From: an uncultured Microbacterium sp.
GTDB lineage: Bacteria; Actinomycetota; Actinomycetes; Actinomycetales; Microbacteriaceae
Assembly (NCBI RefSeq): GCF_900078385.1
Contig: NZ_FLQR01000011.1
Location: 1-64,000, forward strand
Reading direction: 5' to 3'
DNA length: 64,000 bases
Shown here: piece by piece, positions 50,867 through 60,279 of the stretch
Numbering within the stretch: the stretch's first letter is position 1
Layout of the letters: each line of letters begins with the position of its first letter
Notes under the pieces: generated by a model
Told to the model about the DNA's origin: nothing
Database searches by the model: none
Seen by the model: the letters and a program-made list of their open reading frames with translations, nothing else
Program-made: the position numbers and the translations under genes

Positions 50867-51631
50867 ATGGCGAAGACGGCACTCATCACCGGAGCGAGCT
50901 CGGGGCTCGGCAGCGAGTTCGCTCGGCAGCTCGCCGCGCGGGGAGCCGGTCTCGTGCTCGTCGCCCGCGACGCGGCGAAGCTCGGTGACCTGGCGTTCGC
51001 GCTGACCCGCGAGTTCGAGGTCGAGTGCGAAGTGCTCGCCGCCGACCTCACGACAGCGGACGGACTCGCGGCGGTCGAGGCGCGGCTCGGCGACGCGGCG
51101 CGCCCCGTCGAGATCCTCGTCAACAACGCCGGGTTCGGGCTGGACCTGCGGTTCGAGCGCAACGACCTGGCCGCCGAGGACCGGCACCTCGACCTGCACG
51201 TCCGCGCGACGATGCACCTGACGCACGCCGCGCTGCCCGGGATGCTGGAGCGGCGCTCCGGCCGCATCATCAACGTCGCCTCGGTGGCGGCATTCCTGCC
51301 GCGGGGGACCTACGGGGCCGTGAAGGCCTGGGTCGTCGCGTTCAGCCGGTGGGCGAACGCGACGTACGCGCCGCGTGGCGTCGCGGTCACGGCCCTCTGC
51401 CCGGGGTTCACGCACACGAACTTCCACGAGCGGATGGGCCTCGCGCCCGGACGCGAGGGTGTGCCGGGTCCGCTGTGGCTCGACGCGCGATCCGTCGTCG
51501 CCGAGGGTCTCCGCGACGCCGCGCGCGGAAAGGCGGTGTCGATCCCGTCGCTGCGCTACAAGCTCCTCGTCGGCGTGGTCCGCCTGATCCCGTCCGGCCT
51601 CGCCGCCCGTCTGGCCCGCACCGGCCGGTAA
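50867..51631 (+). CDS. Short-chain dehydrogenase/reductase
   Basis: A 254-residue classical SDR. It has the cofactor loop TGASSGLG, NNAG, the Ser in NVASV, and the active-site YGAVK (Tyr/Lys). The substrate is unknown. It is close to folA but has its own leaderless -10 box. The region behind it is repeat-rich. Confidence 0.88.
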   Translation: MAKTALITGASSGLGSEFARQLAARGAGLVLVARDAAKLGDLAFALTREFEVECEVLAADLTTADGLAAVEARLGDAARPVEILVNNAGFGLDLRFERNDLAAEDRHLDLHVRATMHLTHAALPGMLERRSGRIINVASVAAFLPRGTYGAVKAWVVAFSRWANATYAPRGVAVTALCPGFTHTNFHERMGLAPGREGVPGPLWLDARSVVAEGLRDAARGKAVSIPSLRYKLLVGVVRLIPSGLAARLARTGR

Positions 51632-51681
51632 CCGCGCCGGCGTCGCCGCGGGTCCCGTCCGGCCCGGCGGCGCCCACCGGC

Positions 51682-51730
51682 GCGACCCGCCCCGCCCGCC
51701 CCGACCCCGGCCCACTCCGGTGGCGCCGCG
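51682..51730 (+). repeat. Repeat C': outer GC-rich direct repeat, left
   Basis: A 49-nt stretch starting GCGACCCGCC and ending GGCGCCGCG, about 85% alike with 52906-52956 on the far side of the nuclease-fold gene. It sits inside a stem CGGCGCC...GGCGCCG. Confidence 0.45.
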
Positions 51731-51738
51731 GTGCAAAA

Positions 51739-51809
51739 CGCAGGACCGACCGTGACGCCTGGGGCGCATGTCGTCTCCGCTGCCCCACCTTTCACACCTG
51801 ATCCTGCAG
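51739..51809 (+). repeat. Repeat C: 71-nt hairpin element, left of the gene
   Basis: Opens CGCAGGA (51739-51745) and closes TCCTGCAG (51802-51809), with GTGA inside the left arm and TCAC inside the right. TTCGCCG follows, as after repeat D. A third half-copy, TCCTGCACATCGCCGG, lies at 51840-51855. Confidence 0.55.
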
Positions 51810-51927
51810 TTCGCCGCGCGATCGCCGTCCGGCGCCGTCTCCTGCACATCGCCGGCTGACACCTCACTCCGCACCGGTCGCGCCGGGACTCGTCGTCACA
51901 AGACCGGCCCGGCGCCACTGTGGCCTG

Positions 51928-52749
51928 GTGACCGGACGCGTTGTGGACGCCCTCGAGGCACGGGGTGGCGTCGCCGCGGCCCGGGACGTCCTCGAGTCAG
52001 GCGTGACCCGCGCGGCACTTGCACGCGCGGTGCGCGACGGCTGGGCGTTCCGAGTGCGGCACGGGGTTTACGCGCTCGGTCGGACCTCGCCCGCCGTCCT
52101 CGCGGCCGCCGCGCACGGGGGCGCGGTCGCCTGCGTCACCGCGCTCGCACTGGCGGGCATCTGGGTGCTCGCCGATCCCGGACTCCACGTGTGGCTCGGC
52201 GACAAAGGGCGCGCGCATCAACATCCCGGATGCCGCTGCGTCGACCACCATGGCGAGGGTCGAGCGACCTTCGGAGTCGTGCCGGTCTCCGATGCGCTGG
52301 TGCAGGCGGCGCGGTGCCTCAGCAGGGAGGGGTTCTTCGCCGCGTACGAATCGGCGTGGCGTCTCGGGCTCATCGGCGCGGCCGACCGCGTCGCCGTCCG
52401 GTCGGCGCTCCCGGCCCGGCTGCGCCGCGTGCTCGACATCGCCCGCGGTGACGCCGAGTCCGGGCTGGAGTCGCTCCTCCGGCTGCGGCTCGCGGACCGC
52501 GGCATCCGGCTGGACTGTCAAGTGCCGATCCCCGGTGTCGGACGGGTCGACTTCGTGCTGGCCGGACGGATCGTCCTCGAGGTGGACGGCCGCGAGAACC
52601 ATGACGGACCGTCGAAGCGGCACAAGGACCTCGTCCGTGACGCCGCCGCGGCCGCCGCGGGGTACGAGACTCTCCGGTTCGACTACGCGCTCGTCGTCTA
52701 CGACTGGCCGCTCGTCGAGGCCGCGATCCTCCGCCGCCTCGGCCGCTGA
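51928..52749 (+). CDS. Orphan AbiEi-like wHTH + DUF559/VSR-like nuclease-fold protein
   Basis: A 273-residue protein of the same build as the one at 15450. The N-terminal VLESGVTRAALARAVRDGW and VRHGVYALG match the AbiEi winged-helix antitoxin domain. The C-terminal VDFVLAGRIVLEVDGRENHDG shows the D...ExDG..H nuclease-fold pattern, with a basic helix after it. No toxin partner is adjacent. GTG 51928 is the start. It sits between SDR and dapA inside repeat pairs. Activity is inference. Confidence 0.6.
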   Translation: MTGRVVDALEARGGVAAARDVLESGVTRAALARAVRDGWAFRVRHGVYALGRTSPAVLAAAAHGGAVACVTALALAGIWVLADPGLHVWLGDKGRAHQHPGCRCVDHHGEGRATFGVVPVSDALVQAARCLSREGFFAAYESAWRLGLIGAADRVAVRSALPARLRRVLDIARGDAESGLESLLRLRLADRGIRLDCQVPIPGVGRVDFVLAGRIVLEVDGRENHDGPSKRHKDLVRDAAAAAAGYETLRFDYALVVYDWPLVEAAILRRLGR

Positions 52750-52790
52750 CTGATTCGAGGCCGGGTCAGCCCTCCCGGTCGCGAGCAGAC

Positions 52791-52860
52791 CGCAGGAGCA
52801 CCGGTGACTGACGGGCCCCGTGAGCCACATGGGTCGCACCAGTCACAGGTGCTCCTGCAG
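52791..52860 (+). repeat. Repeat D: 70-nt hairpin element, right of the gene
   Basis: GCAGGAGCACCGGTGACTG (52792-52810) pairs with CAGTCACAGGTGCTCCTGC (52840-52858) at 18 of 19 positions, loop 29 nt. Same ends and length as repeat C. GTGAC/GTCAC is in the stem. It may also terminate the gene. Confidence 0.6.
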
Positions 52861-52905
52861 ATCGCCGACCCACCCGGCTCGACGCGACCACACGGCCACC
52901 GCACG

Positions 52906-52956
52906 GCGACCAGCCCCGCCCCACCCGACCCCGGCCCGCCGGAGACCGGCGCCGCG
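52906..52956 (+). repeat. Repeat D': outer GC-rich direct repeat, right
   Basis: A 51-nt stretch, partner of 51682-51730 in the same orientation. Confidence 0.45.
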
Positions 52957-52976
52957 TCGACCGGGAGCCGAACCGA

Positions 52977-52982
52977 TAGCCT
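52977..52982 (+). promoter_or_regulatory. -10 box of dapA (leaderless)
   Basis: TAGCCT six bases before the ATG at 52989. Confidence 0.5.
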
Positions 52983-52988
52983 GGGGGG

Positions 52989-53966
52989 ATGACGCACACG
53001 AGCAACCCTTTCGGACAGGTACTCGTCGCGCTCGTCACCCCGATGACGGCCGACGGCGAGGTCGATTGGCCCGCCGTCGAGAAGCACATGGACGACGTCA
53101 TCACGGCCGGCGCCGACGGCATCGTCGTGACCGGCACCACGGGCGAGACCAGCACCCTGACCGACCCGGAGAAGCTCAAGCTCGTCGAGGTCGGCAAGGA
53201 CGTCGCCGCGGGCCGCGCGAAGATCATCACCGGCGGCGGCTCCAACGAGACCGCCCACGCGATCGAGCTGTACAAGGCCAGCGAGAAGGCCGGCGCCGAC
53301 GGCATCATGATCGTCACGCCGTACTACAACAAGCCCACGCAGGCCGGCATCCTCACGCACTTCCGGCTCGTCGCGGACGCGACCGATCTGCCGGTCATCC
53401 TGTACGACATCCCCGGCCGCACGGGCGTCCCGATCAAGTACGAGACGATCCTCCGGCTCGCCAAGCACCCCAACATCCTCGCGATCAAGGACGCCAAGGG
53501 CGACTTCAGCGAGGTCAGCCGGGTCCTGAACCAGACCGACCTCATGTACTTCTCCGGCGACGACTCGAACGTGCTCCCGCACCTCGCGATCGGCGCGACG
53601 GGCCTCATCGGGGTGACGGCGAACGTGGCGGCTGCTCCGTACCGCGTGATCGTGGATGCGGTGAACCGCGGCGACCTGAAGGCCGCGACCGCGGCGCACC
53701 AGCAGCTCGAGCCGCTCGTGCGCGCCGTCATGACGCACGTCCCCGGCACCGTGAGCGCGAAGTACATCCTCCACGGCCTCGGCCGCATCTCCAGCCCCCG
53801 CGTGCGCCTGCCGCTCGTCGGGCCGGAGGAGTGGGAGGCCGCGGCCATCGAGGACGAGCTCGCACTCGTCAAGGGCGTCCAGGGCGCCGACTTCTCCAAC
53901 TTCCGCCCCGACCGCAACGCGGCCGCCGGCGGCGCACTGCCCAAGGTGCACGGCACCACACGCTGA
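52989..53966 (+). CDS. dapA: 4-hydroxy-tetrahydrodipicolinate synthase
   Basis: Condenses pyruvate and aspartate semialdehyde, committing carbon to diaminopimelate. The 325-residue TIM barrel shows GTTGETSTL, the Schiff-base Lys in AIKDAKGD, the Tyr in ILYDIPGRTG, and GATGLIGVTANVA. A leaderless start is likely. Upstream of rnj, as is usual in actinobacteria. Confidence 0.96.
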   Translation: MTHTSNPFGQVLVALVTPMTADGEVDWPAVEKHMDDVITAGADGIVVTGTTGETSTLTDPEKLKLVEVGKDVAAGRAKIITGGGSNETAHAIELYKASEKAGADGIMIVTPYYNKPTQAGILTHFRLVADATDLPVILYDIPGRTGVPIKYETILRLAKHPNILAIKDAKGDFSEVSRVLNQTDLMYFSGDDSNVLPHLAIGATGLIGVTANVAAAPYRVIVDAVNRGDLKAATAAHQQLEPLVRAVMTHVPGTVSAKYILHGLGRISSPRVRLPLVGPEEWEAAAIEDELALVKGVQGADFSNFRPDRNAAAGGALPKVHGTTR

Positions 53967-53996
53967 GCCCGGCGCTCACACCCACAACCGAACAAG

Positions 53997-54014
53997 CGGA
54001 TGCCGCGGCATCCG
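53997..54014 (+). promoter_or_regulatory. Palindrome in the dapA-rnj gap
   Basis: CGGATGCC-GC-GGCATCCG, a perfect 8+2+8 palindrome just before rnj. Its right arm partly overlaps the ribosome binding site (GGAGGAGG), so it could modulate rnj translation. It is built from the window's abundant GGATGCC motif. Confidence 0.3.
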
Positions 54015-54027
54015 GAGGAGGCATCCC

Positions 54028-55704
54028 ATGCCCACGAACGTCTACGATCCGCCTGCCCTCGAGCCCGGCACCCTCCGCGTCACACCGCTGGGCGGCCTCG
54101 GCGAGATCGGCCGCAACATGACGGTCTTCGAGTACGGCGGCAAGCTGCTCATCGTCGACTGTGGTGTGCTCTTCCCCGAGGAGCACCAGCCCGGCGTCGA
54201 CCTGATCCTGCCCGACTTCGAGCCCATCAAGGACCGCCTCGACGACATCGTCGCGGTCGTGCTCACCCACGGTCACGAAGACCACATCGGCGCCGTGCCG
54301 TACCTGCTGCGCCTCAAGCGCGACATCCCCGTCATCGGCTCGGGCCTCACGCTCGCGCTCGTCGAGGCGAAGCTCAAGGAGCACCGGATCAAGCCGTACA
54401 CGCTGACGGTGACGGAGGGTCAGACCGAGAACATCGGGCCGTTCGAGCTCGAATTCGTCGCGGTCAACCACTCGATCCCCGACGCGCTCGCCGTCGGCAT
54501 CCGCACCCCCGCGGGCCTCGTGCTCGCGACCGGCGACTTCAAGATGGACCAGCTGCCGCTCGACGGCCGGCTCACCGACCTCCGCGCCTTCGCCCGGCTC
54601 GGCGAGGAGGGCGTGGACCTCTTCCTCGTCGACTCGACCAACGCCGACGTCCCCGGCTTCACCCCGCTCGAGCGCGCCATCGGCCCGGTCCTGGATCAGG
54701 TGATCGCCAAGGCCCCGCGCCGCGTCATCGTCGCGAGCTTCTCCAGCCACGTCCACCGCGTGCAGCAGGTCATCGACGCCGCCGCCGAGAACGGCCGCCG
54801 CGTCGCGTTCCTCGGCCGCAGCATGGTGCGCAACATGACGATCGCCGAGGACCTCGGCTACCTGAAGGTGCCGGATGGCGTGCTCATCGACTACAAGAAG
54901 GCCAAGGACCTCCCCGACGACCGGATCGTCTACATGTCCACGGGCTCGCAGGGCGAGCCGATGGCCGTGCTGTCGCGGATGGCGAACCTCGACCACGCGA
55001 TCGAGCCGGGCCCCGGTGACACCGTCATCCTCGCCTCGAGCCTCATCCCGGGCAACGAGAACGCGGTGTACCGCGTCATCGACGGGCTCACCAAGCTCGG
55101 CGCGAACGTCGTGCACAAGGGCAACGCCAAGGTGCACGTCTCGGGCCACGCCGCCGCCGGCGAGCTGCTGTACTGCTACAACATCCTCAAGCCCCGCAAC
55201 GTCCTGCCCGTGCACGGCGAGTACCGCCACCTGATCGCGAACGCCAAGCTCGCCCAGGACACCGGCATCCCCGCCGAGCGCACGATCATCGGCGAGAACG
55301 GCACCGTCGTCGATCTCAAGGACGGTCACGCGGAGGTCGTCGGGCAGCTCGACCTCGGGTTCGTGTACGTCGACGGCTCGACGGTCGGCGAGATCACGGA
55401 TGCCGATCTGAAGGACCGTCGCATCCTCGGCGAGGAGGGCTTCATCTCCGTCATCGTCGTGGTGGATGCCGCGACCGGCCGCATCATCACGGGTCCCGAG
55501 ATCCACGCCCGCGGGTTCGCGGAGGACGACGCCGTGTTCGACTCGGTCAAGCCCAAGATCGCCGCCGCGCTCGCCGAGGCCGCGCAGTCCGGCGTCCGCG
55601 ACACGCATGCGCTGTCGCAGGTCGTCCGCCGCACGATCGGCCGCTGGGTCAACCAGGCGCTGCGCCGCCGACCGATGATCGTGCCGCTCGTCATCGAAGC
55701 CTGA
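54028..55704 (+). CDS. rnj: Ribonuclease J
   Basis: A 558-residue beta-CASP metallo-beta-lactamase RNase with endo- and 5'-3' exonuclease roles. The metal motif HGHEDHIG (about 81-88), the Asp/His strands VDSTNAD and VHKGNAKVHVSGHA, and a C-terminal helical domain are seen. GGAGGAGG precedes the ATG. It follows dapA, as in many actinobacteria. Confidence 0.95.
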   Translation: MPTNVYDPPALEPGTLRVTPLGGLGEIGRNMTVFEYGGKLLIVDCGVLFPEEHQPGVDLILPDFEPIKDRLDDIVAVVLTHGHEDHIGAVPYLLRLKRDIPVIGSGLTLALVEAKLKEHRIKPYTLTVTEGQTENIGPFELEFVAVNHSIPDALAVGIRTPAGLVLATGDFKMDQLPLDGRLTDLRAFARLGEEGVDLFLVDSTNADVPGFTPLERAIGPVLDQVIAKAPRRVIVASFSSHVHRVQQVIDAAAENGRRVAFLGRSMVRNMTIAEDLGYLKVPDGVLIDYKKAKDLPDDRIVYMSTGSQGEPMAVLSRMANLDHAIEPGPGDTVILASSLIPGNENAVYRVIDGLTKLGANVVHKGNAKVHVSGHAAAGELLYCYNILKPRNVLPVHGEYRHLIANAKLAQDTGIPAERTIIGENGTVVDLKDGHAEVVGQLDLGFVYVDGSTVGEITDADLKDRRILGEEGFISVIVVVDAATGRIITGPEIHARGFAEDDAVFDSVKPKIAAALAEAAQSGVRDTHALSQVVRRTIGRWVNQALRRRPMIVPLVIEA

Positions 55705-55719
55705 CCCGGGCCTCCGCCG

Positions 55720-56208
55720 ATGTCCTTCCGCACCCGCCCCGCCGTGCAGGCCGACGGCGCATTCCTGGCCGACATGGTCGTGGAGGCGGCGAACTGGCGG
55801 CAGGGCGGGGTGCGGCCGCGGCACGAGATCCTCACGCACCCCGACCACAGTCGGTACATCGCCGGATGGATGCGGTCGGGGGATGCCGGCATCGTCGCGA
55901 TCGACGAGCAGGATGAGCCGGTCGGCGCGGCGTGGTACCGCGTCCTGCCGCGCACCGACCCCGGTCTCGGGTACCTCGCGACCGGGGTGCCGGAGCTGAT
56001 CATCGGCGTGCGGCCGATCTGGCGCGCCCACGGCGTCGGCCGGACGCTGCTGCAGCGGCTGTGCGAACAGGCGCGGGCGGACGGGCACGGCCGGATCAGC
56101 CTGTCGGTGGAGCGCGGCAACTTCGCCCAGACCCTCTACCGCTCGGAGGGCTTCGCCGTCACGCAGAGCGGATTCGGGCGCGACACCATGGTCAAGCTCC
56201 TGCGCTGA
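55720..56208 (+). CDS. GNAT-family N-acetyltransferase
   Basis: A 162-residue GNAT protein. The CoA signature is [19 protein letters not shown] (xxHGVGRxL) and the last block is [12 protein letters not shown]. The substrate is unknown. It starts 15 nt after rnj. Confidence 0.85.
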   Translation: MSFRTRPAVQADGAFLADMVVEAANWRQGGVRPRHEILTHPDHSRYIAGWMRSGDAGIVAIDEQDEPVGAAWYRVLPRTDPGLGYLATGVPELIIGVRPIWRAHGVGRTLLQRLCEQARADGHGRISLSVERGNFAQTLYRSEGFAVTQSGFGRDTMVKLLR

Positions 56209-56287
56209 CCCCCGCGCCGCACGATCGGCGACCGGCCCTTCGCGCCGAACAGCCGCGTCAATCCGCGGGATCGCGCACCATGCGGCC

Positions 56288-56293
56288 TACCGT
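56288..56293 (+). promoter_or_regulatory. -10-like box of ftsK
   Basis: TACCGT six bases before the ATG at 56300. Confidence 0.35.
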
Positions 56294-56299
56294 GGGGGG

Positions 56300-58969
56300 A
56301 TGGCCAGGAGCAGCAGTCCGACCGCGAGCCCGCGCGCGTCCGCGAAGGGCTCCTCTTCGCGCGCGCCGAAGGCGGCGCCCGCCCCCAAGCGCTACGTCGA
56401 CGAGCCGGAGAAGCCGCCCGCCCTCGCCCGCGCCTGGATGGGCCTCGCGCACGCCACCGGCGGCGTGTTCCGCACGTTCGGGCCGGAGACGCTCGAGAAG
56501 GATCAGCGCCGCGACGGGTTCCCGTTCGTCCTCGTCCTCCTCGCGATCGTCGGCGGCGTCGTGGAGTGGTTCCTGATCGGCACCGAGGTCGGCACGACGA
56601 TCAGCGCGTTCTCGGTCGGGGCGCTCGTCGGCCGCGAGGCGTTCATCCTGCCCGTCCTGCTGCTCTTCCTCGCCGGCTGGTTGTTCCGCCACCCGCCGTC
56701 CGTGCACGACAACGGCCGCATCGGCATCGGCTTCGGCCTCTTCATCCTCACCATCGCGGGCTTCTGCCACGTGCTCGGCGGTCGCCCGCAGCCGAAGTCC
56801 GGCCTGCCGGCGCTGAGCGAGGCCGGCGGCCTGTTCGGCTGGATGATCGGCGAGCCGCTCGCGATGCTCCTCACGAACATCGGCGCCGGAATCGTGCTGG
56901 GCCTGCTGAGCGTGCTCAGCATCCTGATCCTCACCAAGACCCCGCCGAACCGCATCGGCGCGCGCCTCGGCGACCTCTACGCGTGGATGTTCGGCACGGA
57001 GCGCGTGCCCGCCGACGCGTCGACGGTCGCGTGCACGCCCGACGCGGACAAGGATGCCGGCGACAGCCTGCCGTGGTGGCGGCGGAACAAGTCCGGCCGC
57101 GAAGAGGTCGACGACGCCCACCTCGGCTCCGACGATCTCACCGCGCTGCTGGACGGCTCCGGCCCCGGCGCCTTCGAGACGGCGGTCACGGTGCCGACAC
57201 CCGCGCCGGACGCACCGACCGAGATCATCGACCCGGCCGTCGTCGCCGGGGCGAAGCGCGCCGCCGGGAAGGCCGACACCGCGATCCGCGAGGACACGCA
57301 GGAGATCGTCGACGACGGGCTCCTGCCGGGCTTGAGCGGCCTGGGCGGCGACCACGACGGGCGTCCGCCGGCCGCTCCGTACCGCCTGCCGTCGGTCTCG
57401 ACGCTCGCCGAGGGCACGCCCCACAAGGCGCGCTCCGAGACGAACGACCAGATGGTCCGCGCCATCATGGGCGTCTTCGAGCAGTTCTCCGTCGACGCCC
57501 GTGTCACCGGCTTCTCGCGCGGCCCGACCGTGACGCAGTACGAGATCGCCCTCGGCTCCGGCGTCAAGGTCGAGCGCATCACGGCGCTCACCAACAACAT
57601 CGCCTACGCCGTCGCCTCCAATGAGGTGCGGATCCTCGCGCCGATCCCCGGCAAGAGCGCCATCGGCGTGGAGATCCCGAACCTCGACCGGGAGATCGTC
57701 ACGCTCGGCGACGTGCTGCGCTCGCCGGCCGCGGGCGCCCAGACGCATCCCATGACGATCGGCGTCGGCAAGGACGTCGGCGGCGGCTACGTCATCGCGA
57801 ACCTCGCGAAGATGCCCCACCTCCTCGTGGCGGGCTCCACCGGCTCCGGCAAGTCGAGCTTCGTGAACTCCATGATCACGAGCCTGCTGATGCGGGCGAA
57901 GCCCGCCGACGTGCGCATGGTGCTCATCGACCCCAAGCGCGTCGAGCTCACGAGCTACGCCGGCGTCCCGCACCTCATCACCCCCATCATCACGAACCCC
58001 AAGAAGGCCGCCGAGGCGCTGCAGTGGGTCGTGAAGGAGATGGACATGCGGTACGACGACCTCGCGTCGTTCGGCTACCGGCACATCGACGACTTCAACC
58101 GCGCCGTCGTCGCGGGGGAGATCAACCTGCCGGTCGGCAGCGAACGCGTGCTGAAGCCCTACCCGTACCTCCTCGTCGTCGTGGACGAGCTCGCCGACCT
58201 CATGATGGTCGCGCCGCGCGACGTCGAGGACTCGATCGTCCGCATCACGCAGCTCGCCCGGGCCAGCGGCATCCACCTGGTGCTCGCGACCCAGCGTCCC
58301 TCCGTCGACGTGGTCACGGGCCTCATCAAGGCCAACGTGCCCTCGCGGCTCGCGTTCGCCGTGACGAGCGTCACGGACTCCCGCGTCATCCTCGACCAGC
58401 CCGGCGCCGACCGGCTCATCGGGCAGGGCGACGGGCTGTTCCTGCCGATGGGCGCCTCCAAGGCGATCCGCGTGCAGGGCGCCTGGGTGAGCGAGGCCGA
58501 GATCGAGCGGGTCGTCTCCCACGTCAAGGGTCAGGAGCGTCCCCAGTACCGCTCCGACGTCGCGGCCGTCGCGGAGAAGAAGGATATCGACGCCGACATC
58601 GGCGACGACCTCGAGCTGCTCCTCGCGGCTGCCGAGCAGATCATCTCGACGCAGTTCGGCTCGACCTCGATGCTGCAGCGCAAGCTCCGCGTCGGCTTCG
58701 CGAAGGCCGGGCGCCTCATGGACCTGCTCGAGTCGCGGGAGATCGTCGGGCCCTCCGAGGGCTCCAAGGCCCGCGACGTGCTGGTGACCCCCGACGAGCT
58801 GCCTGCCGTGCTCGCGCGGCTGCGCGGCGACGAGCCGCCGGCATCCGCCGCGGGCACGGCGACAGACCCCTACGGTCCGAACGCCGTCGACGCGCAGTTC
58901 CACGGCTACGAGGTCGTCGAGGAGGACCGCGGCGACGAGGACGCCTGGGGCCTCACCGGCCGCGACTGA
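56300..58969 (+). CDS. ftsK: DNA translocase FtsK
   Basis: An 889-residue septal DNA pump. The N-terminal ~220 residues hold about four membrane helices. A linker rich in Asp/Pro follows (about 235-370). The RecA-like motor begins around 375 and carries the Walker [10 protein letters not shown] (about 513-521), [11 protein letters not shown] (Walker B) and [23 protein letters not shown]. The C-terminal gamma winged-helix domain (about 775-840) reads KOPS. Typical length for actinobacteria. Confidence 0.97.
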   Translation: MARSSSPTASPRASAKGSSSRAPKAAPAPKRYVDEPEKPPALARAWMGLAHATGGVFRTFGPETLEKDQRRDGFPFVLVLLAIVGGVVEWFLIGTEVGTTISAFSVGALVGREAFILPVLLLFLAGWLFRHPPSVHDNGRIGIGFGLFILTIAGFCHVLGGRPQPKSGLPALSEAGGLFGWMIGEPLAMLLTNIGAGIVLGLLSVLSILILTKTPPNRIGARLGDLYAWMFGTERVPADASTVACTPDADKDAGDSLPWWRRNKSGREEVDDAHLGSDDLTALLDGSGPGAFETAVTVPTPAPDAPTEIIDPAVVAGAKRAAGKADTAIREDTQEIVDDGLLPGLSGLGGDHDGRPPAAPYRLPSVSTLAEGTPHKARSETNDQMVRAIMGVFEQFSVDARVTGFSRGPTVTQYEIALGSGVKVERITALTNNIAYAVASNEVRILAPIPGKSAIGVEIPNLDREIVTLGDVLRSPAAGAQTHPMTIGVGKDVGGGYVIANLAKMPHLLVAGSTGSGKSSFVNSMITSLLMRAKPADVRMVLIDPKRVELTSYAGVPHLITPIITNPKKAAEALQWVVKEMDMRYDDLASFGYRHIDDFNRAVVAGEINLPVGSERVLKPYPYLLVVVDELADLMMVAPRDVEDSIVRITQLARASGIHLVLATQRPSVDVVTGLIKANVPSRLAFAVTSVTDSRVILDQPGADRLIGQGDGLFLPMGASKAIRVQGAWVSEAEIERVVSHVKGQERPQYRSDVAAVAEKKDIDADIGDDLELLLAAAEQIISTQFGSTSMLQRKLRVGFAKAGRLMDLLESREIVGPSEGSKARDVLVTPDELPAVLARLRGDEPPASAAGTATDPYGPNAVDAQFHGYEVVEEDRGDEDAWGLTGRD

Positions 58970-58975
58970 CGCGAC

Positions 58976-58981
58976 TAGGCT
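58976..58981 (+). promoter_or_regulatory. -10 box of pgsA (leaderless)
   Basis: TAGGCT six bases before the GTG at 58988. Confidence 0.5.
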
Positions 58982-58987
58982 CGGTCT

Positions 58988-59569
58988 GTGGCGATCCCGA
59001 GGCAGCTCCCGAACGCGATCACGATCGTGCGCATCCTGTGCGCCCCGATCTTCGTCTGGATGCTGCTGGCCGATGCCGGCGCCGATGGCGCGCTGCGCTG
59101 GGGCGCGGCGGTCCTGTTCATCGTGGCGATCGCGACAGACGGGATCGACGGCTACCTGGCCCGCCGCCACGACATCGTCACGGACCTCGGCAAGCTCTTG
59201 GACCCGATCGCGGACAAAGCGCTCACCGGCTGCGCGTTCGTGTGCCTGTCCATCCTCGGCGAGCTGCCCTGGTGGATCACGATCCTCGTGCTCGTCCGCG
59301 AGGTCGGCATCACCGTGCACCGGCTCATCGTCGCGGGTGACCACGTCGTCGCCGCCGCGTGGATGGGCAAGCTCAAGACCGTGGCCCAGGCCGTCGCGCT
59401 CTCCCTCGCCCTCCTGCCCCTGTGGACGGTCGTGGGGGAGTGGATCCACATCGTCAACGCGATCGCCATGACCATCGCCGTCGTGCTCACCGTCGCGAGC
59501 GGCCTCGACTACGTGCTGACGGCGATCCGCGCCGCGCGGGACGGCTCCCGCGGCGAGGTGCGCGCATGA
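58988..59569 (+). CDS. pgsA: CDP-diacylglycerol--glycerol-3-phosphate 3-phosphatidyltransferase
   Basis: Makes phosphatidylglycerol phosphate. The 193-residue integral membrane protein has the CDP-alcohol transferase motif: DGIDGYLARR, then G and two Asp in DLGKLLDPIADK. Helices at about 8-27, 32-50, 90-112, 125-150 and 157-180. GTG start, ATGA overlap with cinA. Confidence 0.92.
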   Translation: MAIPRQLPNAITIVRILCAPIFVWMLLADAGADGALRWGAAVLFIVAIATDGIDGYLARRHDIVTDLGKLLDPIADKALTGCAFVCLSILGELPWWITILVLVREVGITVHRLIVAGDHVVAAAWMGKLKTVAQAVALSLALLPLWTVVGEWIHIVNAIAMTIAVVLTVASGLDYVLTAIRAARDGSRGEVRA

Positions 59570-60108
59570 CGCACCAGCCGCCCAGCTCACTGCCCGAGGA
59601 CCTCGAATCCACGCTCGTCTCCCCGAGCCGGCGCACCGAGCCGGAGCGCCTCGTCGCCCGCCTCAAGGACCTCGGCTGGTCGGTGGGTGTCGCCGAGTCG
59701 CTCACCGGCGGGCTCGTCGTGTCGTCCCTCGTCTCGGTCGCGGGCGCTTCCGCCGTCGTCCGCGGCGGCATCGTCGCGTATGCGACCGATGTGAAGGAGT
59801 CGCTGCTGGGCGTGGATGCCACGCTGCTCGAGGCGCACGGACCCGTCCACCCGCGCGTTGCGCGGCAGATGGCCGACGGCGTGCGCCGCGCGGTCGGCCG
59901 CGACGGCATCCCCGCCGATGTCGGCATCGCGACGACCGGCATCGCCGGTCCGCTGTCGCCGGATGGTCAGCCCGTGGGCACCGTGCACATCGCCATCTCG
60001 ACGCCGCTGGGGTCGCGTGTGGAGTCCTTCCAGCTCGGCGGGGACCGGGAGGCCATCCGCGCCGAGGCCGCCGCCCGCGCCCTCCGACTGGCACTGGACG
60101 CGCTGTGA
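59566..60108 (+). CDS. cinA: CinA C-terminal domain protein (NMN deamidase-like)
   Basis: A 180-residue protein equal to the CinA C-terminal domain alone. It shows SVGVAESLTGGLVVSSLVS and VGIATTGIAGPLSPDGQPVGTVHIA, the PncC core. It probably deamidates nicotinamide mononucleotide. Overlaps pgsA, as in other actinobacteria. Confidence 0.93.
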   Translation: MTHQPPSSLPEDLESTLVSPSRRTEPERLVARLKDLGWSVGVAESLTGGLVVSSLVSVAGASAVVRGGIVAYATDVKESLLGVDATLLEAHGPVHPRVARQMADGVRRAVGRDGIPADVGIATTGIAGPLSPDGQPVGTVHIAISTPLGSRVESFQLGGDREAIRAEAAARALRLALDAL

Positions 60109-60128
60109 GCGACCGCGGCGTGACGGAA

Positions 60129-60165
60129 GAGCTGTGACGGGCGGGAATACCCGTGGTTTCAGCTC
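60129..60165 (+). terminator. Hairpin after cinA
   Basis: GAGCTG (60129-60134) pairs with CAGCTC (60160-60165), with inner CGGG/CCCG and outer ACGG/CCGT. Confidence 0.5.
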
Positions 60166-60279
60166 CGTTACGTATCAGTGATTCCCACCCATTCCCCAGC
60201 GCTGCGGGTCTAGGGTGACTGGCAAGTGAGGTAGCGTGATCCCCTCGGGGACGCGGAAGATCGAAGGAGGGGGCCCGAC

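Noticed and set aside
56258..59590. 1110-residue minus-strand frame over ftsK and pgsA
   Set aside because: An antisense shadow with His/Asp/Arg-rich low-complexity composition.
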